Origin: Alphaproteobacteria bacterium
GTDB taxonomy: Bacteria > Pseudomonadota > Alphaproteobacteria > UBA11136
Assembly: GCA_016776635.1 (NCBI GenBank)
Contig: JADHSZ010000028.1
Coordinates: 1 to 33,900 of the forward strand
DNA length: 33,900 nucleotides
Direction: 5' to 3'
The notes under the pieces are model-generated. The model saw only the letters and a list, made by a program, of their open reading frames with translations, had not been told where the DNA came from and made no database searches. Shown here piece by piece: positions 15,876 through 24,157 of the stretch; within the stretch, counting starts at the first letter, position 1, and every line of letters begins with the position of its first letter. The translations under genes and the position numbers were made by a program.

Positions 15876-16355
15876 CTAATCCAGTACGGGCGCGTCGAAA
15901 CGCTCGGGCCGGCCGGGTGCAAGCACGCCGTCGGAGCGCGCCTTCAGGTACATATAGATATTATCCATATACGGAGCCAGGTTGACGTCCGTGCCGAAGG
16001 ACGGCATGACGTTTCCGGCGACCGCAACACCCTCCGACCTGCCGTTGATATAGACCTCCGCGTAATCCTCATAGCTCATGGTCTTCAGGGGGGTCAGCAG
16101 TTCGGGGCCAAGATGACCCAGGCCGTCCGTGCCGTGACAGCGGTGACATTCACTGTGATAGCGGCGGAACCCCTGATAGGTCGCCTTGTTCACCATGCCG
16201 TCCTTGACCACATATTGCGGTGTGTCGTCATCGTCGTCATCGGCGAGCGATGCGGAGACGGGCATGGCGATCATGGCGCCGGCGAACAGGGCGGCGCCCA
16301 GAAGACGCGGCAACACGGCGAGCCACTCTTTAATGGAAATGGTTTTCTTAAACAA
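15876..16355 (-). CDS. xoxG: XoxG-type cytochrome c, electron acceptor of XoxF
   Basis: This 159-residue periplasmic cytochrome c has a signal peptide ending near SASLA, followed by a run of Asp (DDDDDD) at the mature N-terminus. It has heme motif CHRCH in YHSECHRCHGTDGLG, a candidate axial Met in NVMPSFGTD, and C-terminal DGVLAPGRPERFD. It starts at TTG (16355) with GGAGGGAG upstream. It lies directly after xoxF on the same strand, the usual place for the cytochrome that accepts electrons from the lanthanide methanol dehydrogenase. About 270 bases and a strong terminator separate it from xoxF. Confidence 0.88.
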   Translation of the reverse strand: MFKKTISIKEWLAVLPRLLGAALFAGAMIAMPVSASLADDDDDDTPQYVVKDGMVNKATYQGFRRYHSECHRCHGTDGLGHLGPELLTPLKTMSYEDYAEVYINGRSEGVAVAGNVMPSFGTDVNLAPYMDNIYMYLKARSDGVLAPGRPERFDAPVLD

Positions 16356-16557
16356 AACGGGTACTCCCTCCCTCGGGTTTTTGAATGGACGGCGCCTGTT
16401 TGTTTTTATTGTTGTCTACCGCCGGGCACTAAATAAATTCATGTTGAACCGGGCACGATCATACAGACATAGGTCATAAAAACAACAAGGGAATTCCACA
16501 GTTTTTTCATGGATTTCAATGGCTTACGAATTCTTCCTATTTGATCGCCGGGGAGCG

Positions 16558-16605
16558 GAAAAAAAAACAAAAAAAAACCCGGCATCCCCTGAGGGATGCC
16601 GGGTT
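16558..16605 (-). terminator. Strong intrinsic terminator after xoxF
   Basis: On the minus strand a 13-bp stem (16576-16588 with 16593-16605, core CCCGGCATCCC/GGGATGCCGGG) is followed by a long T-rich tract formed by the A run at 16558-16577. It lies 20 bases after the xoxF stop. It should make xoxF transcript more abundant than the downstream cytochrome and xoxJ genes. Confidence 0.92.
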
Positions 16606-16625
16606 CAAAAGTGTTATCGAAAGAC

Positions 16626-18503
16626 CTACGGCAGGGTCAGGACGGTGAGAACACCACCAGCCTGCGTGTAGTTCTTCAGATGACGGTAGCCACCGATGGC
16701 GCCAAGAGCGGCACGGTCGTTACCTTTGGTATCGTTGAGTTTACCTGCGACGCCATAACCGGCCCAGCCGCCGACTCCCGAATAGAAGCCGATGTACTGT
16801 TTGCCTTTTTGGGCCCAGGTATTGATGTTGCCGATGATACCGGAGGGCGAGTTGAAGCGATAGAGTTGCTTGCCCGAAGTTTCGTCAACAGCTTTGATGT
16901 AACCCTCGAGGGTGCCATAGAAGACGACACCGCCAGCAGTCGCGAGAGCACCTGACCATACGGAGAAGGGCTCTTTAAGCTGCCAGACGATCTTGCCTTT
17001 ACCGGCATCCCAAGCGGTGAAGTTACCCATGTTACCACCAGGTCCGGGGAACATATCCAGGTTCGCACCCACATACGCATCGCCGGGCACATACTGCACT
17101 TCGAACGGCTCGTAGTTCATGCAAACGTGGTTTGCCGGGATATAGAACAGCTTGGTCCGGGGCGAATAGGCCACGGGCTGCTGATCCTTGACGCCCAGAG
17201 CCGCCGGGCAGATGCCCTTGGTCAGGTAGTCAAGGCCTTTACCACCATGCTCGGTGCCATACTTGTCCACGAGAGCCGGAATACCGGTCTTCATGTCAAC
17301 ATGGGTCGCCCAGTTAACCATCGGGTCAAACTTCTCGGCAACGAGAAGCTCACCGGTGGCACGATCCATGGTATAGGCGAAACCGTTACGGTCGAAGTGG
17401 ACGAGAACCTTACGGTTCTTGCCTTTAACTTCCTGATCCACAAGGACCATCTCGTTGATTCCGTCATAATCCCACTCATCGTGCGGGGTCATCTGGTACA
17501 GCCATTTGGCCATGCCGTCGTCCGGATCGCGGGCCATGATGGTCATGGACCACTTGTTGGCGCCGGGACGGGCAATCGGGTTCCAGGTGCTGGGGTTGCC
17601 AGTGCCGTAGTAGAGCAGGTCGAGATCCGGGTCAAAGGCCCAGAAGCCCCACAGGGAACCACCACCAATCTGCCAAGCGTCGCCTTTCCAGGTCTTGAGA
17701 CTGGAATCTTTGCCGACAGGCTTGAGCATATGGGTGGTCTTGGCAGGATCAACCAGGATGTCGCTGTCGGGACCCATGGAATAGGCCCGCCAGGTACGCT
17801 TACCTGAATTGATGTTGTAGGCAGTCATGTTGCAACGCACGCCGAACTCGGCGCCGGAGCAACCGATCACGACCTGGTCCTTCACGACCAATGGCACGGA
17901 AGTGTTGGTGGAAGCAGCGTTACCACGGCTCGGCTTGATGCCCGTTGCGTCGCTTTCGCCAACCTTACCGGCAGACATGTTGTGGGCCTGCCAAACAACT
18001 TCACCCGTCTTGGCGTTGAGCGCCTGAAGGGTGCTGTCGGCCAGACCAACAAAGATCTTGCCACTGGCATAAGAAACGCCACGGATCACGTTATCACAGC
18101 ACATAACGCTGGTAACGCGAGCCTGGGTTTCACCAGAAGGATATTTGCCGCCCTGCACTGGAGAATGCTTCCAGATGATACGACCTTCATTGTTAAGGTC
18201 GAGGGCAAACACGATATTAGGAATCGGGGTCACAACGTACATGACATCACCGATCACCAGCGGACCACCTTCGTGGCCACGCAGAACGCCAGTTGAGAAC
18301 TGCCAAGCGACTTTCAGGCTGCCAACATTGCTCTTATTGATTTGATTGAGCTCTGAATAGCGGGTGCCTGCATAGTTACCACTTGGAATTGCCCAGTTGG
18401 CGGGGTCAGCACTTAACTTCAGAAGTTCATCGTTCGCCTGGGCAAGGCCCGGGAGAGCGAAAACCGCAGAAGCTACGAGAGTCGTTTTAAGAATACTCTT
18501 CAT
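16626..18503 (-). CDS. xoxF: XoxF, lanthanide-dependent PQQ methanol dehydrogenase
   Basis: The 625-residue periplasmic quinoprotein oxidises methanol with PQQ and a rare-earth ion. The ATG at 18503 has GGGGAGGAAA upstream and gives the signal peptide [19 protein letters not shown] then AQA; an in-frame ATG at 18542 is too far upstream. Seen features: beta-propeller tryptophan-docking motifs, the vicinal Cys pair in VMCCDNV that contacts PQQ, the metal ligand Glu in GAEFGVRC, Asn in GTGNPSTWN, and HDEWDYDG. In HDEWDYDG the first Asp is the catalytic base and the second, two residues later, is the extra lanthanide ligand that calcium-type MxaF lacks. Sequence flavour suggests the XoxF5 clade (inference). 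It heads the xoxF-G-G'-J cluster. Confidence 0.96.
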   Translation of the reverse strand: MKSILKTTLVASAVFALPGLAQANDELLKLSADPANWAIPSGNYAGTRYSELNQINKSNVGSLKVAWQFSTGVLRGHEGGPLVIGDVMYVVTPIPNIVFALDLNNEGRIIWKHSPVQGGKYPSGETQARVTSVMCCDNVIRGVSYASGKIFVGLADSTLQALNAKTGEVVWQAHNMSAGKVGESDATGIKPSRGNAASTNTSVPLVVKDQVVIGCSGAEFGVRCNMTAYNINSGKRTWRAYSMGPDSDILVDPAKTTHMLKPVGKDSSLKTWKGDAWQIGGGSLWGFWAFDPDLDLLYYGTGNPSTWNPIARPGANKWSMTIMARDPDDGMAKWLYQMTPHDEWDYDGINEMVLVDQEVKGKNRKVLVHFDRNGFAYTMDRATGELLVAEKFDPMVNWATHVDMKTGIPALVDKYGTEHGGKGLDYLTKGICPAALGVKDQQPVAYSPRTKLFYIPANHVCMNYEPFEVQYVPGDAYVGANLDMFPGPGGNMGNFTAWDAGKGKIVWQLKEPFSVWSGALATAGGVVFYGTLEGYIKAVDETSGKQLYRFNSPSGIIGNINTWAQKGKQYIGFYSGVGGWAGYGVAGKLNDTKGNDRAALGAIGGYRHLKNYTQAGGVLTVLTLP

Positions 18504-18969
18504 AACTGAGATTTCCTCCCCATAAGGATATTTATCATTCAACCGGGCAAAAGCGCCCGACCAAACACTTAACGGGTGTTTTGAAGTTTGGTTGATTCCC
18601 CCCCTGGGTCACGAACCACTTCCGCCCAACTGTTAAAGGACAGAAACAACCACATAAAAGATTACGTGCCCGTCGGCTCACGTCATAAAGAGGTTCTAAA
18701 CACTTCCAAACCTATACAACCCAGCGCATCTTAAGGGGCTTCTTTCTGATGGGTCAAGACTCTTTATGATTTAACGGGCTTTTATCTCCTTTTGTTTTAA
18801 AAAACGTTGACATAAGGATTCTAAGTGATTCAGTTCCCGGACTTTCCCCGCTTCATGGTTGCCCCGGTCCGGTCGCCGGGTCCGGTCACTGGTTCAGCCG
18901 TCGGGTTTCCGGACCCGCCCCTTCTGTTTCTCCCCGCCCCCCGCAGGGGAATATAAGAAAGCAAAGAAG
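18504..18969. promoter_or_regulatory. Divergent intergenic region with xoxF leader and promoter candidates
   Basis: No gene is seen here. Near xoxF on the minus strand there is a hairpin (18544-18559, CGGGC/GCCCG) and two competing pairings: ACCAAAC 18560-18566 with GTTTGGT 18586-18592, or AAACAC 18563-18568 with GTGTTT 18576-18581. A weak minus-strand promoter candidate is TTGACC (18752-18757), 17 bases, then TTAAGA (18729-18734). On the plus strand TTGACA stands at 18807-18812 without a good -10. The region is AT-richer than its surroundings and probably holds promoters for xoxF and for the metallo-hydrolase gene. Confidence 0.4.
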
Positions 18970-20010
18970 ATGTTGTCGTCGTTGGTCCCAGCCCCGCAGT
19001 TTCTTTTGATGTCTCTTTTGATGTCTCCTTTGGTGTCTCTTTTGAAAAACTTTACGGGTTTTCCGGTTTTGGTTCTGCTTATCCTGACCATGGCCCCACG
19101 TCCGGCACTCCCTTCGGACCCGGCACAGGCATCTTCAGCGGGGCCTGGGCCGCTCGCCGTGGAAGAGGTGGCCGCCGGGGTCTTCGTCCATACCGGTCTC
19201 CACCAGGACACCGCCAGGGAAAATCACGGGGATATCGCCAACATAGGGTTCGTGGTGGGGACCGGGGGTGTGGCCGTTATCGATACCGGAGGCAGCTATC
19301 ACCTCGGCCAACGGCTGTATGACGCCGTGAGACGGGTCACGGAGCTGCCGGTGCTCTACGTCATCAACACCCATGTGCATCCCGACCATATTTTCGGTAA
19401 CGCCGCCTTTGCCGGGGATGGACCCGAATATATGGGCCATGTGAAATTGCCGCGCCAGATGGCGGCGCGCGGAGACTTTTATCTGGGAAGGCTGAAAGAG
19501 CTCATCGGCGAGGCGGGAGCCGAAGGCACGAAAATAGTGCCGCCGACCCGCACCGTGGCCATCGGCGAGCCGCTGGAGATCGATCTCGGGGGACGGACGC
19601 TGACCCTGACGGCCCACGCCGTAGCCCATACCAATAACGACCTCACCGTGTTGGATTCGAAAACCGGGATTCTGTGGGCGGGCGATCTCGTTTTCATGGA
19701 ACGTATCCCGTCCCTGGACGGCAGTATTCTCGGCTGGAAAAAGGTTCTGGAGCGGATGCACGGGATGAAAATCACTAAAGTCATTCCCGGCCACGGACCG
19801 GCTTCCGCGTCATGGCCGGCGGCCCAGGACGCCCAGTCCCGGTATTTCGACGTGCTTATCGAGGGTATCCGCCCCATCGTCCAGCGCGGCGGCACCATCC
19901 CTGCGGCCGTGGCCACCGTGGGAAAAAGCGAGGCGGATCAGTGGGTGCTCTTCGACGACTATAATCCCGGTAACGTCACCAACGTCTTTGTTGAACTGGA
20001 ATGGGAATGA
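18970..20010 (+). CDS. MBL-fold zinc metallo-hydrolase of the quinoprotein relay type
   Basis: This is a secreted metallo-beta-lactamase-fold protein, 346 residues from the ATG at 18970. The frame extends upstream to 18859, but that part is unlike the family; ATGs at 19009 and 19021 also remain possible and give a shorter signal peptide. Zinc motif HVHPDHIFGN, second-site Asp in GDLVFMERIPSLDG and late His in IPGHGPAS are present. The sequence fits the SoxH-related family found beside PQQ-dependent dehydrogenases (quinoprotein relay system zinc metallohydrolase 2, TIGR04559 type). The SoxYZ-like carrier is the next gene, as expected for that system. The substrate is not known; a thioester or persulfide on the carrier is a plausible guess. 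Confidence 0.82.
   Translation: MLSSLVPAPQFLLMSLLMSPLVSLLKNFTGFPVLVLLILTMAPRPALPSDPAQASSAGPGPLAVEEVAAGVFVHTGLHQDTARENHGDIANIGFVVGTGGVAVIDTGGSYHLGQRLYDAVRRVTELPVLYVINTHVHPDHIFGNAAFAGDGPEYMGHVKLPRQMAARGDFYLGRLKELIGEAGAEGTKIVPPTRTVAIGEPLEIDLGGRTLTLTAHAVAHTNNDLTVLDSKTGILWAGDLVFMERIPSLDGSILGWKKVLERMHGMKITKVIPGHGPASASWPAAQDAQSRYFDVLIEGIRPIVQRGGTIPAAVATVGKSEADQWVLFDDYNPGNVTNVFVELEWE
19003..19050 (+). repeat. 12-bp tandem repeat in the signal peptide
   Basis: CTTTTGATGTCT occurs twice in a row (19003-19026), followed by two diverged copies to 19050. It encodes the hydrophobic LLMS-LLMS-PLVS-LLKN stretch of the metallo-hydrolase signal peptide. Copy-number change here would alter signal length without shifting frame. 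Confidence 0.8.
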
Positions 20011-20013
20011 CGC

Positions 20014-20047
20014 TGGGAAAATGATGATTCTGGGAAAATGATGATTC
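20014..20047. repeat. 17-bp tandem repeat
   Basis: TGGGAAAATGATGATTC is present twice in direct succession just after the metallo-hydrolase stop. No function is evident. Confidence 0.85.
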
Positions 20048-20248
20048 TGGGGTTTCGGCACCGGGCACGGGGCGCGGCTGTTCACGAATTTTTGATAAAA
20101 AAAGGTCATATTTCCCCTTGAAGTTCCGTGTTTTGCGCTGAAATAGTGTATTATTCATTGAAATGGTGATGCCGTACGCCTGGCGGGACAGGGAATGTCC
20201 CCCATGGGTGGTATTTCAGGGGCGGCATTTTTGGAGAGGGAGAGAGAA

Positions 20249-21136
20249 ATGCTTTCTGGATGGCGACAGGCTCTGATTACCGGCGAGGCGGCCTTCAAGG
20301 CGGCCGCGGTGGTTCTACTGACGGCTTTTATGGCGTTTTCTACTGTGCCGTCATCCGCCTGGGCCGAGGAAACCCGCCGCGACGATGTGAGCCCCGGCTT
20401 CAACCACGATGCCTGGAACGATATCCGGGGCATGCTCTATGAAGACCAGGTCATCAAGGACGGCAAGGGCGTCATTTCCCTGACGGCTCCCTACCGGGCT
20501 GAAGACGCCGCCATTGTACCTATCACCATCGCCGCGGCCAAGCCCCAGACCAAGGGCGAGTTCATCGAGTCCATTACACTGGTCATCGATCAGAATCCGT
20601 CGCCCGTGGCCGCCGTCTTTCATCTCACGCCCGACAGTGGCCTTGCCACCATCGACACCCGTATCCGCATCAATGCCTTCACCGATATCCGCGCTATCGC
20701 CAAGATGAATGACGGCCGTCTTTTCATGGCCACGGAATTCATCAAGGCCGCCGGGGGGTGCTCCACGCCCGGCCTCAGCGAGATGGACGAAGCCATTGCC
20801 AGGGCCGGCAAGATGAAAATGAAATTCCTCGCTTCCGATATGGAAGGTGCGGGCGGCCAAGCCCAGCTCTTGATCCGGCACCCCAACTTCTCGGGGCTAC
20901 AGATGGATCAGATTTCCGGTGATTTCATCCCCGCCCATTATGTGGACTCCATCGAAGTGACCCGTGGCGGGGCCAAGATTCTCGGCGTCGAAGGCGACAT
21001 TTCGCTGAGCGAAGATCCCAGCATCCGGTTTTATTTTGGGGACGATACCTCGGGCGACATATCGGCCGTGGTTACCGACACCCATGGCAAGACCTTCAGT
21101 AAAAGCTGGCCGGTCTCGAAGCTGGCGAAAAACTGA
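20249..21136 (+). CDS. Quinoprotein-associated SoxYZ-like carrier protein
   Basis: This secreted protein is 295 residues from the ATG at 20249, chosen because GGAGAGGG lies eight bases upstream; an in-frame codon at 20195 is less likely. A signal peptide ends near SSAWA. The first half resembles SoxY (immunoglobulin-like strands) and carries a Cys in KAAGGCSTPG, the equivalent of the swinging-arm Cys of SoxY. The second half resembles SoxZ (LLIRHPNFSG, then DTHGKTFSKSWPV). This SoxY-SoxZ fusion is the known quinoprotein dehydrogenase-associated type (TIGR04557). In Sox systems the Cys carries sulfur; here the cargo is unknown. The neighbouring metallo-hydrolase probably acts on the loaded arm (inference). 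Confidence 0.85.
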   Translation: MLSGWRQALITGEAAFKAAAVVLLTAFMAFSTVPSSAWAEETRRDDVSPGFNHDAWNDIRGMLYEDQVIKDGKGVISLTAPYRAEDAAIVPITIAAAKPQTKGEFIESITLVIDQNPSPVAAVFHLTPDSGLATIDTRIRINAFTDIRAIAKMNDGRLFMATEFIKAAGGCSTPGLSEMDEAIARAGKMKMKFLASDMEGAGGQAQLLIRHPNFSGLQMDQISGDFIPAHYVDSIEVTRGGAKILGVEGDISLSEDPSIRFYFGDDTSGDISAVVTDTHGKTFSKSWPVSKLAKN

Positions 21137-21162
21137 CACCGGATTTTCCACTCTCTTCCAAT

Positions 21163-21194
21163 AAAAAAGCGCCGGTGTAATCCGGCGCTTTTTT
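21163..21194. terminator. Bidirectional intrinsic terminator
   Basis: AAAAAAGCGCCGG (21163-21175) pairs with CCGGCGCTTTTTT (21182-21194). With A and T runs on both sides it can end the SoxYZ transcript from the left and the minus-strand gene from the right. Confidence 0.93.
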
Positions 21195-21224
21195 ATTGCG
21201 TGTCGCAGCGGAAAAAGAACGTCT

Positions 21225-21587
21225 CTAAAAGCACTGCAGTTCGGCGGAGGCCTGGGCTCTCAGGTATTTGTCCAGGAAGCGCTTCGTCATCCTGACGGTC
21301 TGATAGACCTCCGCATTGGGTGTATTAGCCTGCTGCAAGGCGCTCAGCGCCTTTGCCTTCAGGAAATCCTCGTAGCTGAGATGGCTGGCGATGATATCCA
21401 CCACACAGGAGCACTCCCGCAGTTCCGTGGAGGTGACGGCCCTGCCATCGAGACAGGCGACCACGTATTCCACCCGTGCTTGGGTGGGAAAATCATTGGC
21501 CCGCCTCTTGGCCGTGGCAACACTGCTCGCCACCATCATGGAAACCAACAAGGTGCCGCAAAGAATATATTTCGCATTCGCTTTCAT
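21225..21587 (-). CDS. Small secreted Cys-containing protein, unknown function
   Basis: This 120-residue protein has a signal peptide (cleavage near SSVATA). The mature part is about 95 residues and mostly helical by composition, with four Cys: VVACLDGR, RECSCVV (a CxC pair) and the penultimate residue QCF. There is no CxxCH heme motif. It shares the minus strand with the next unknown secreted gene 47 bases away, so the two may be cotranscribed. The position between the SoxYZ-like gene and the H4MPT block suggests a methanol-oxidation role, but nothing in the sequence proves it. Confidence 0.7.
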   Translation of the reverse strand: MKANAKYILCGTLLVSMMVASSVATAKRRANDFPTQARVEYVVACLDGRAVTSTELRECSCVVDIIASHLSYEDFLKAKALSALQQANTPNAEVYQTVRMTKRFLDKYLRAQASAELQCF

Positions 21588-21634
21588 CGCATAGTTCCCA
21601 TTTTACAAAGGGTGTCCCATAGCCCGGTGGCGGA

Positions 21635-22375
21635 CTATTTCTTTCTCACCTTGACCCCAAGAAAAGTCATGACTTCGCTGGTCAGCGGTTCGCCTCCGTC
21701 AGCCGACGGCGTAATGGCGCTGATCTGGAAAAATCCGCCGGGAATCTGGTGAGACATGGTGAAGATATAGGTTTTGTCCGCATATTTCGAAAAACGGGAA
21801 TACAGCTTCTCGCTTCCTTTAACGATGGCCACCGACTCTTTGCTGAAGGGTTTAACGATAATATTTTTTCCTTCATAGGTTTTTCCGTCGAACTCGAAAG
21901 TGGTGTCCACCACCTGGGAATTCCCGGCCAGGGCGTGGCGCACGCGGTTGCGGAAGAAAAGCGCATTACCGCCCGTCTGGCGCTGCATTTGCCGCACGTC
22001 GTTTTCCAGAAAGGCCTGGAAGATAAAATTCAGATTGATCCCGTTGGCCGAGGGGAAGCGGATCTTGTTTCTCCCCGATAAAAACCGGAAAGAGACGTTC
22101 TTGCGTCCCGAGGGCAGGACCTTCTTGATATTGATGGTGATCTCGTCGTCGAAACCTTTTCCAAGGGTACCGGATTTCTTGAAGCCATAGACCAGCTGGA
22201 CGGGCTCGGTGATGGATTCGAAGTGGTTGGTGCCGAACAAAAGCTTGTTGGCTCCGGAGATATCCGCTTCATCGAAGGTATAATCGCCATCGGCTCCGGG
22301 TTCGGCGCGAACGGATGCTTGTGGCGCGACCACCAGGAAAACAGCAACCACAGCAAAAACAGCCTTAAAATCCAC
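21635..22375 (-). CDS. Secreted protein of unknown function beside the xox/SoxYZ region
   Basis: The 246-residue protein starts at GTG 22375 with GGAGA about seven bases upstream. It has an N-terminal signal peptide (VVAVFLVVAPQASVRA). The mature part is rich in beta-type alternation (VQLVYGFKKSGTL, NIIVKPFSKESVAIV) and basic residues. It has no Cys and no heme or metal motif that I can recognise. It is possibly cotranscribed with the small Cys protein downstream. The sequence gives no family name with confidence. Confidence 0.72.
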   Translation of the reverse strand: MDFKAVFAVVAVFLVVAPQASVRAEPGADGDYTFDEADISGANKLLFGTNHFESITEPVQLVYGFKKSGTLGKGFDDEITINIKKVLPSGRKNVSFRFLSGRNKIRFPSANGINLNFIFQAFLENDVRQMQRQTGGNALFFRNRVRHALAGNSQVVDTTFEFDGKTYEGKNIIVKPFSKESVAIVKGSEKLYSRFSKYADKTYIFTMSHQIPGGFFQISAITPSADGGEPLTSEVMTFLGVKVRKK

Positions 22376-22687
22376 TCTACATTCTCCACATCCGGTAAAT
22401 TCCGGGCAAATTTATCTGACCTAATCCGAAAGCCATTTCACACAATCCGCTTCGCTGGCCATAAGGCAGAACGCATATGAACAAAGCCTGAAAAAGTGGC
22501 CTGATTGTGACCTTCCCCGGCGGCGAAACCCGCGCCCCCCTGCCTTGCGGGCTTGCGGGGGGGGTTATATGCCATGCTCTGGCCTTTCTGTCCATGACGG
22601 GGACGGAATTGACAAATTGCTGGCCCGGGGGCGATTTGTTAGGTTGAGCCCGCATTTATTGGGGCTTTGTTATTTTGGAGAATCGGT
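22376..22687. other. Intergenic region, nothing recognised
   Basis: This is about 310 bases between the divergent starts of the secreted protein gene and the folB-like gene. It contains a GC-rich stretch with a G run near 22556-22564. No RNA gene, repeat or convincing promoter pair was found by eye, although promoters for both flanking genes should lie here. Confidence 0.4.
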
Positions 22688-23107
22688 GTGGCAAAGGATA
22701 CGCCTTCAACACAATCCGGCCCGGCGGCGGCGCAAGGCGACGCCCCTTACCGCATCTTTGTGCGTGACCTGGTGCTGACGGGCCTGATCGGCATTCACGC
22801 CCATGAACAGGACCAGCCCCAGCGCATCCAGTTCAATGTGGACCTTTTGTCGGAAGACGGGTGCAGTACCGCCGATGACGACATCGCCAACGTGGTGTCC
22901 TACGAGGATATCGTTTCCGGGATCAAGGATCTTCTCGCCCGGGGCCATGTGGGTCTGGTGGAAACCCTGGCCGAGGAAATCGCCGCCATGTGCCTCGGCG
23001 ACGGGCGTGTGCGCGTGGTGCGGGTACGGGTTGAAAAACTCGATGTATTCGACGAGGCCGCGAGCGTCGGGGTGGAGATCGAACGCCACAGCCGCGCCGG
23101 CACGTAA
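22688..23107 (+). CDS. folB: Dihydroneopterin aldolase (FolB family)
   Basis: The 139-residue protein starts at GTG 22688 with GGAGA seven bases upstream; a TTG at 22667 is less likely. The FolB core is clear: IFVRDLVLTGLIGIHAHEQ, then NVVSYEDI, LVETLAEEIAAMCL and the catalytic Lys in VRVEKLDVF. The N-terminal 20 residues are extra and polar. The enzyme would make 6-hydroxymethyl-dihydropterin from a dihydroneopterin-type substrate, a shared precursor of folate and methanopterin. Placement at the head of the H4MPT/methylofuran gene block suggests a role in methanopterin synthesis. It is cut off from the next gene by an inserted inverted-repeat element. Confidence 0.88.
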   Translation: MAKDTPSTQSGPAAAQGDAPYRIFVRDLVLTGLIGIHAHEQDQPQRIQFNVDLLSEDGCSTADDDIANVVSYEDIVSGIKDLLARGHVGLVETLAEEIAAMCLGDGRVRVVRVRVEKLDVFDEAASVGVEIERHSRAGT

Positions 23108-23112
23108 CCACA

Positions 23113-23408
23113 TAGAGCGGTTCAGGGCTGATAGGGATCACTTTGATGGAAGCAGATCGGTTCATTCGGGTAGGCGCGGCGCGCAGCGCGATGCCGTCGC
23201 ATCGGGCAAGCGCCGCAACGCTCACGAGGGGCCGATCCGCCCCACCTTCGGCCGGGTGCTTTTTCCCCGTGGCGTCGTTACGCTTCTCATCCTATACGTC
23301 AGAATCGAATTTTGGGGTATCGCATTTCGAAGCGCGCCTTGCACTGGGACAAAACCATCGACAAAATCATCCCGGTCAAAAGGTTCCTATCAGCCCTGAA
23401 CCGTTCTA
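23113..23408. mobile_element. 296-bp MITE-like inverted-repeat element
   Basis: The left end (23113-23137) and the right end (23384-23408) are inverted repeats of 25 bases with two mismatches, sharing TAGARCGGTTCAGGGCTG and GATAGG. The outermost bases are TA on both sides, compatible with a TA target duplication as made by IS630/mariner-type transposases. The interior has no gene-like frame and contains an internal hairpin CGATGC/GCATCG. A partial relative lies at the pqqE stop and a shared 19-bp block at the second cytochrome stop. The right end is only five bases from the following start codon. Confidence 0.75.
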
Positions 23409-23412
23409 AATC

Positions 23413-24090
23413 ATGTGGGTGGTGAAACTGGGCGGCAGTCTGGCCCGAAACGGCCGGCTCCGCCCCTGGATAGAGGCTCTCACCGGCCAGGACAGGAGTG
23501 AGCGTCCCCCCCTCGTCCCCAATTTAGTCATAGTTCCCGGCGGCGGCCCCTTCGCCGACCGGGTGCGGGAAATGCAGGCCACTCTGGAATTCGATGAGCC
23601 CACCGCCCATGGGATGGCGGTCCTGGCCATGGAGCAGTACGGCCTGATGCTTGCCGGTCTCTGTCCAGGGCTGGTTCCCGTCTCGTCGAAGGCGGCGCTG
23701 CTGAAGGCCTGCCAGAACGGAGACATTCCGCTATGGATGCCCTCGCGCATGGTTATCGGGCGCGGCGATATTCCGGCTCTTTGGGAGGTGACGTCGGATT
23801 CGCTGGCCGCCTGGCTGGCCGGTCATCTCAAGGCCACATGCCTGATCCTGGTTAAATCGGTCGATCCGCTGGCGGATGATCCCGTCTCCGATACCCGCCA
23901 ACAGGAGGAACAACCGACGGTCACGCTTTCCGCGCTACAGGAAAGGGGGGTCATCGACCGCGCCTTTGGGAAATTTGTATCCGGTGACGGGGTTGATGTT
24001 CGCTGTCTGGGGCCTGCGGACCTGGCCGGGTTTGTGGCTGCCCTGGAGGGCGGCACGGCGCCGGGCGTGAAGGTGGAACTGACGGGTTGA
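23413..24090 (+). CDS. Amino-acid-kinase family protein, candidate MfnE-type kinase
   Basis: The 225-residue protein is of the aspartokinase/uridylate-kinase fold: MWVVKLGGSL at the start binds phosphate, followed by NLVIVPGGGPFADRV, then LILVKSVDP and SGDGVDVRCLGP near the end. In methanogens a protein of this family (MfnE) phosphorylates aminomethylfuran-methyl phosphate during methanofuran synthesis, and methylotroph H4MPT/methylofuran clusters carry a homologue; this gene fits by context, next to mfnB and an MfnF-like gene. The start is ATG 23413. No Shine-Dalgarno sequence is visible because the upstream DNA is the end of the inverted-repeat element. Confidence 0.78.
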   Translation: MWVVKLGGSLARNGRLRPWIEALTGQDRSERPPLVPNLVIVPGGGPFADRVREMQATLEFDEPTAHGMAVLAMEQYGLMLAGLCPGLVPVSSKAALLKACQNGDIPLWMPSRMVIGRGDIPALWEVTSDSLAAWLAGHLKATCLILVKSVDPLADDPVSDTRQQEEQPTVTLSALQERGVIDRAFGKFVSGDGVDVRCLGPADLAGFVAALEGGTAPGVKVELTG

Positions 24091-24157
24091 CCTTGCTCCT
24101 ACTTGTCTCTGCGGCCTAAAAAGAAACCTCAACAACCCCAGATGTGAAAGACAGGCA

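Noticed and set aside
23143..23409. 88-residue open frame within the 296-bp element
   Set aside because: Composition is Arg/Ser/Ala-rich chance coding, it has no ribosome site and no transposase motif.
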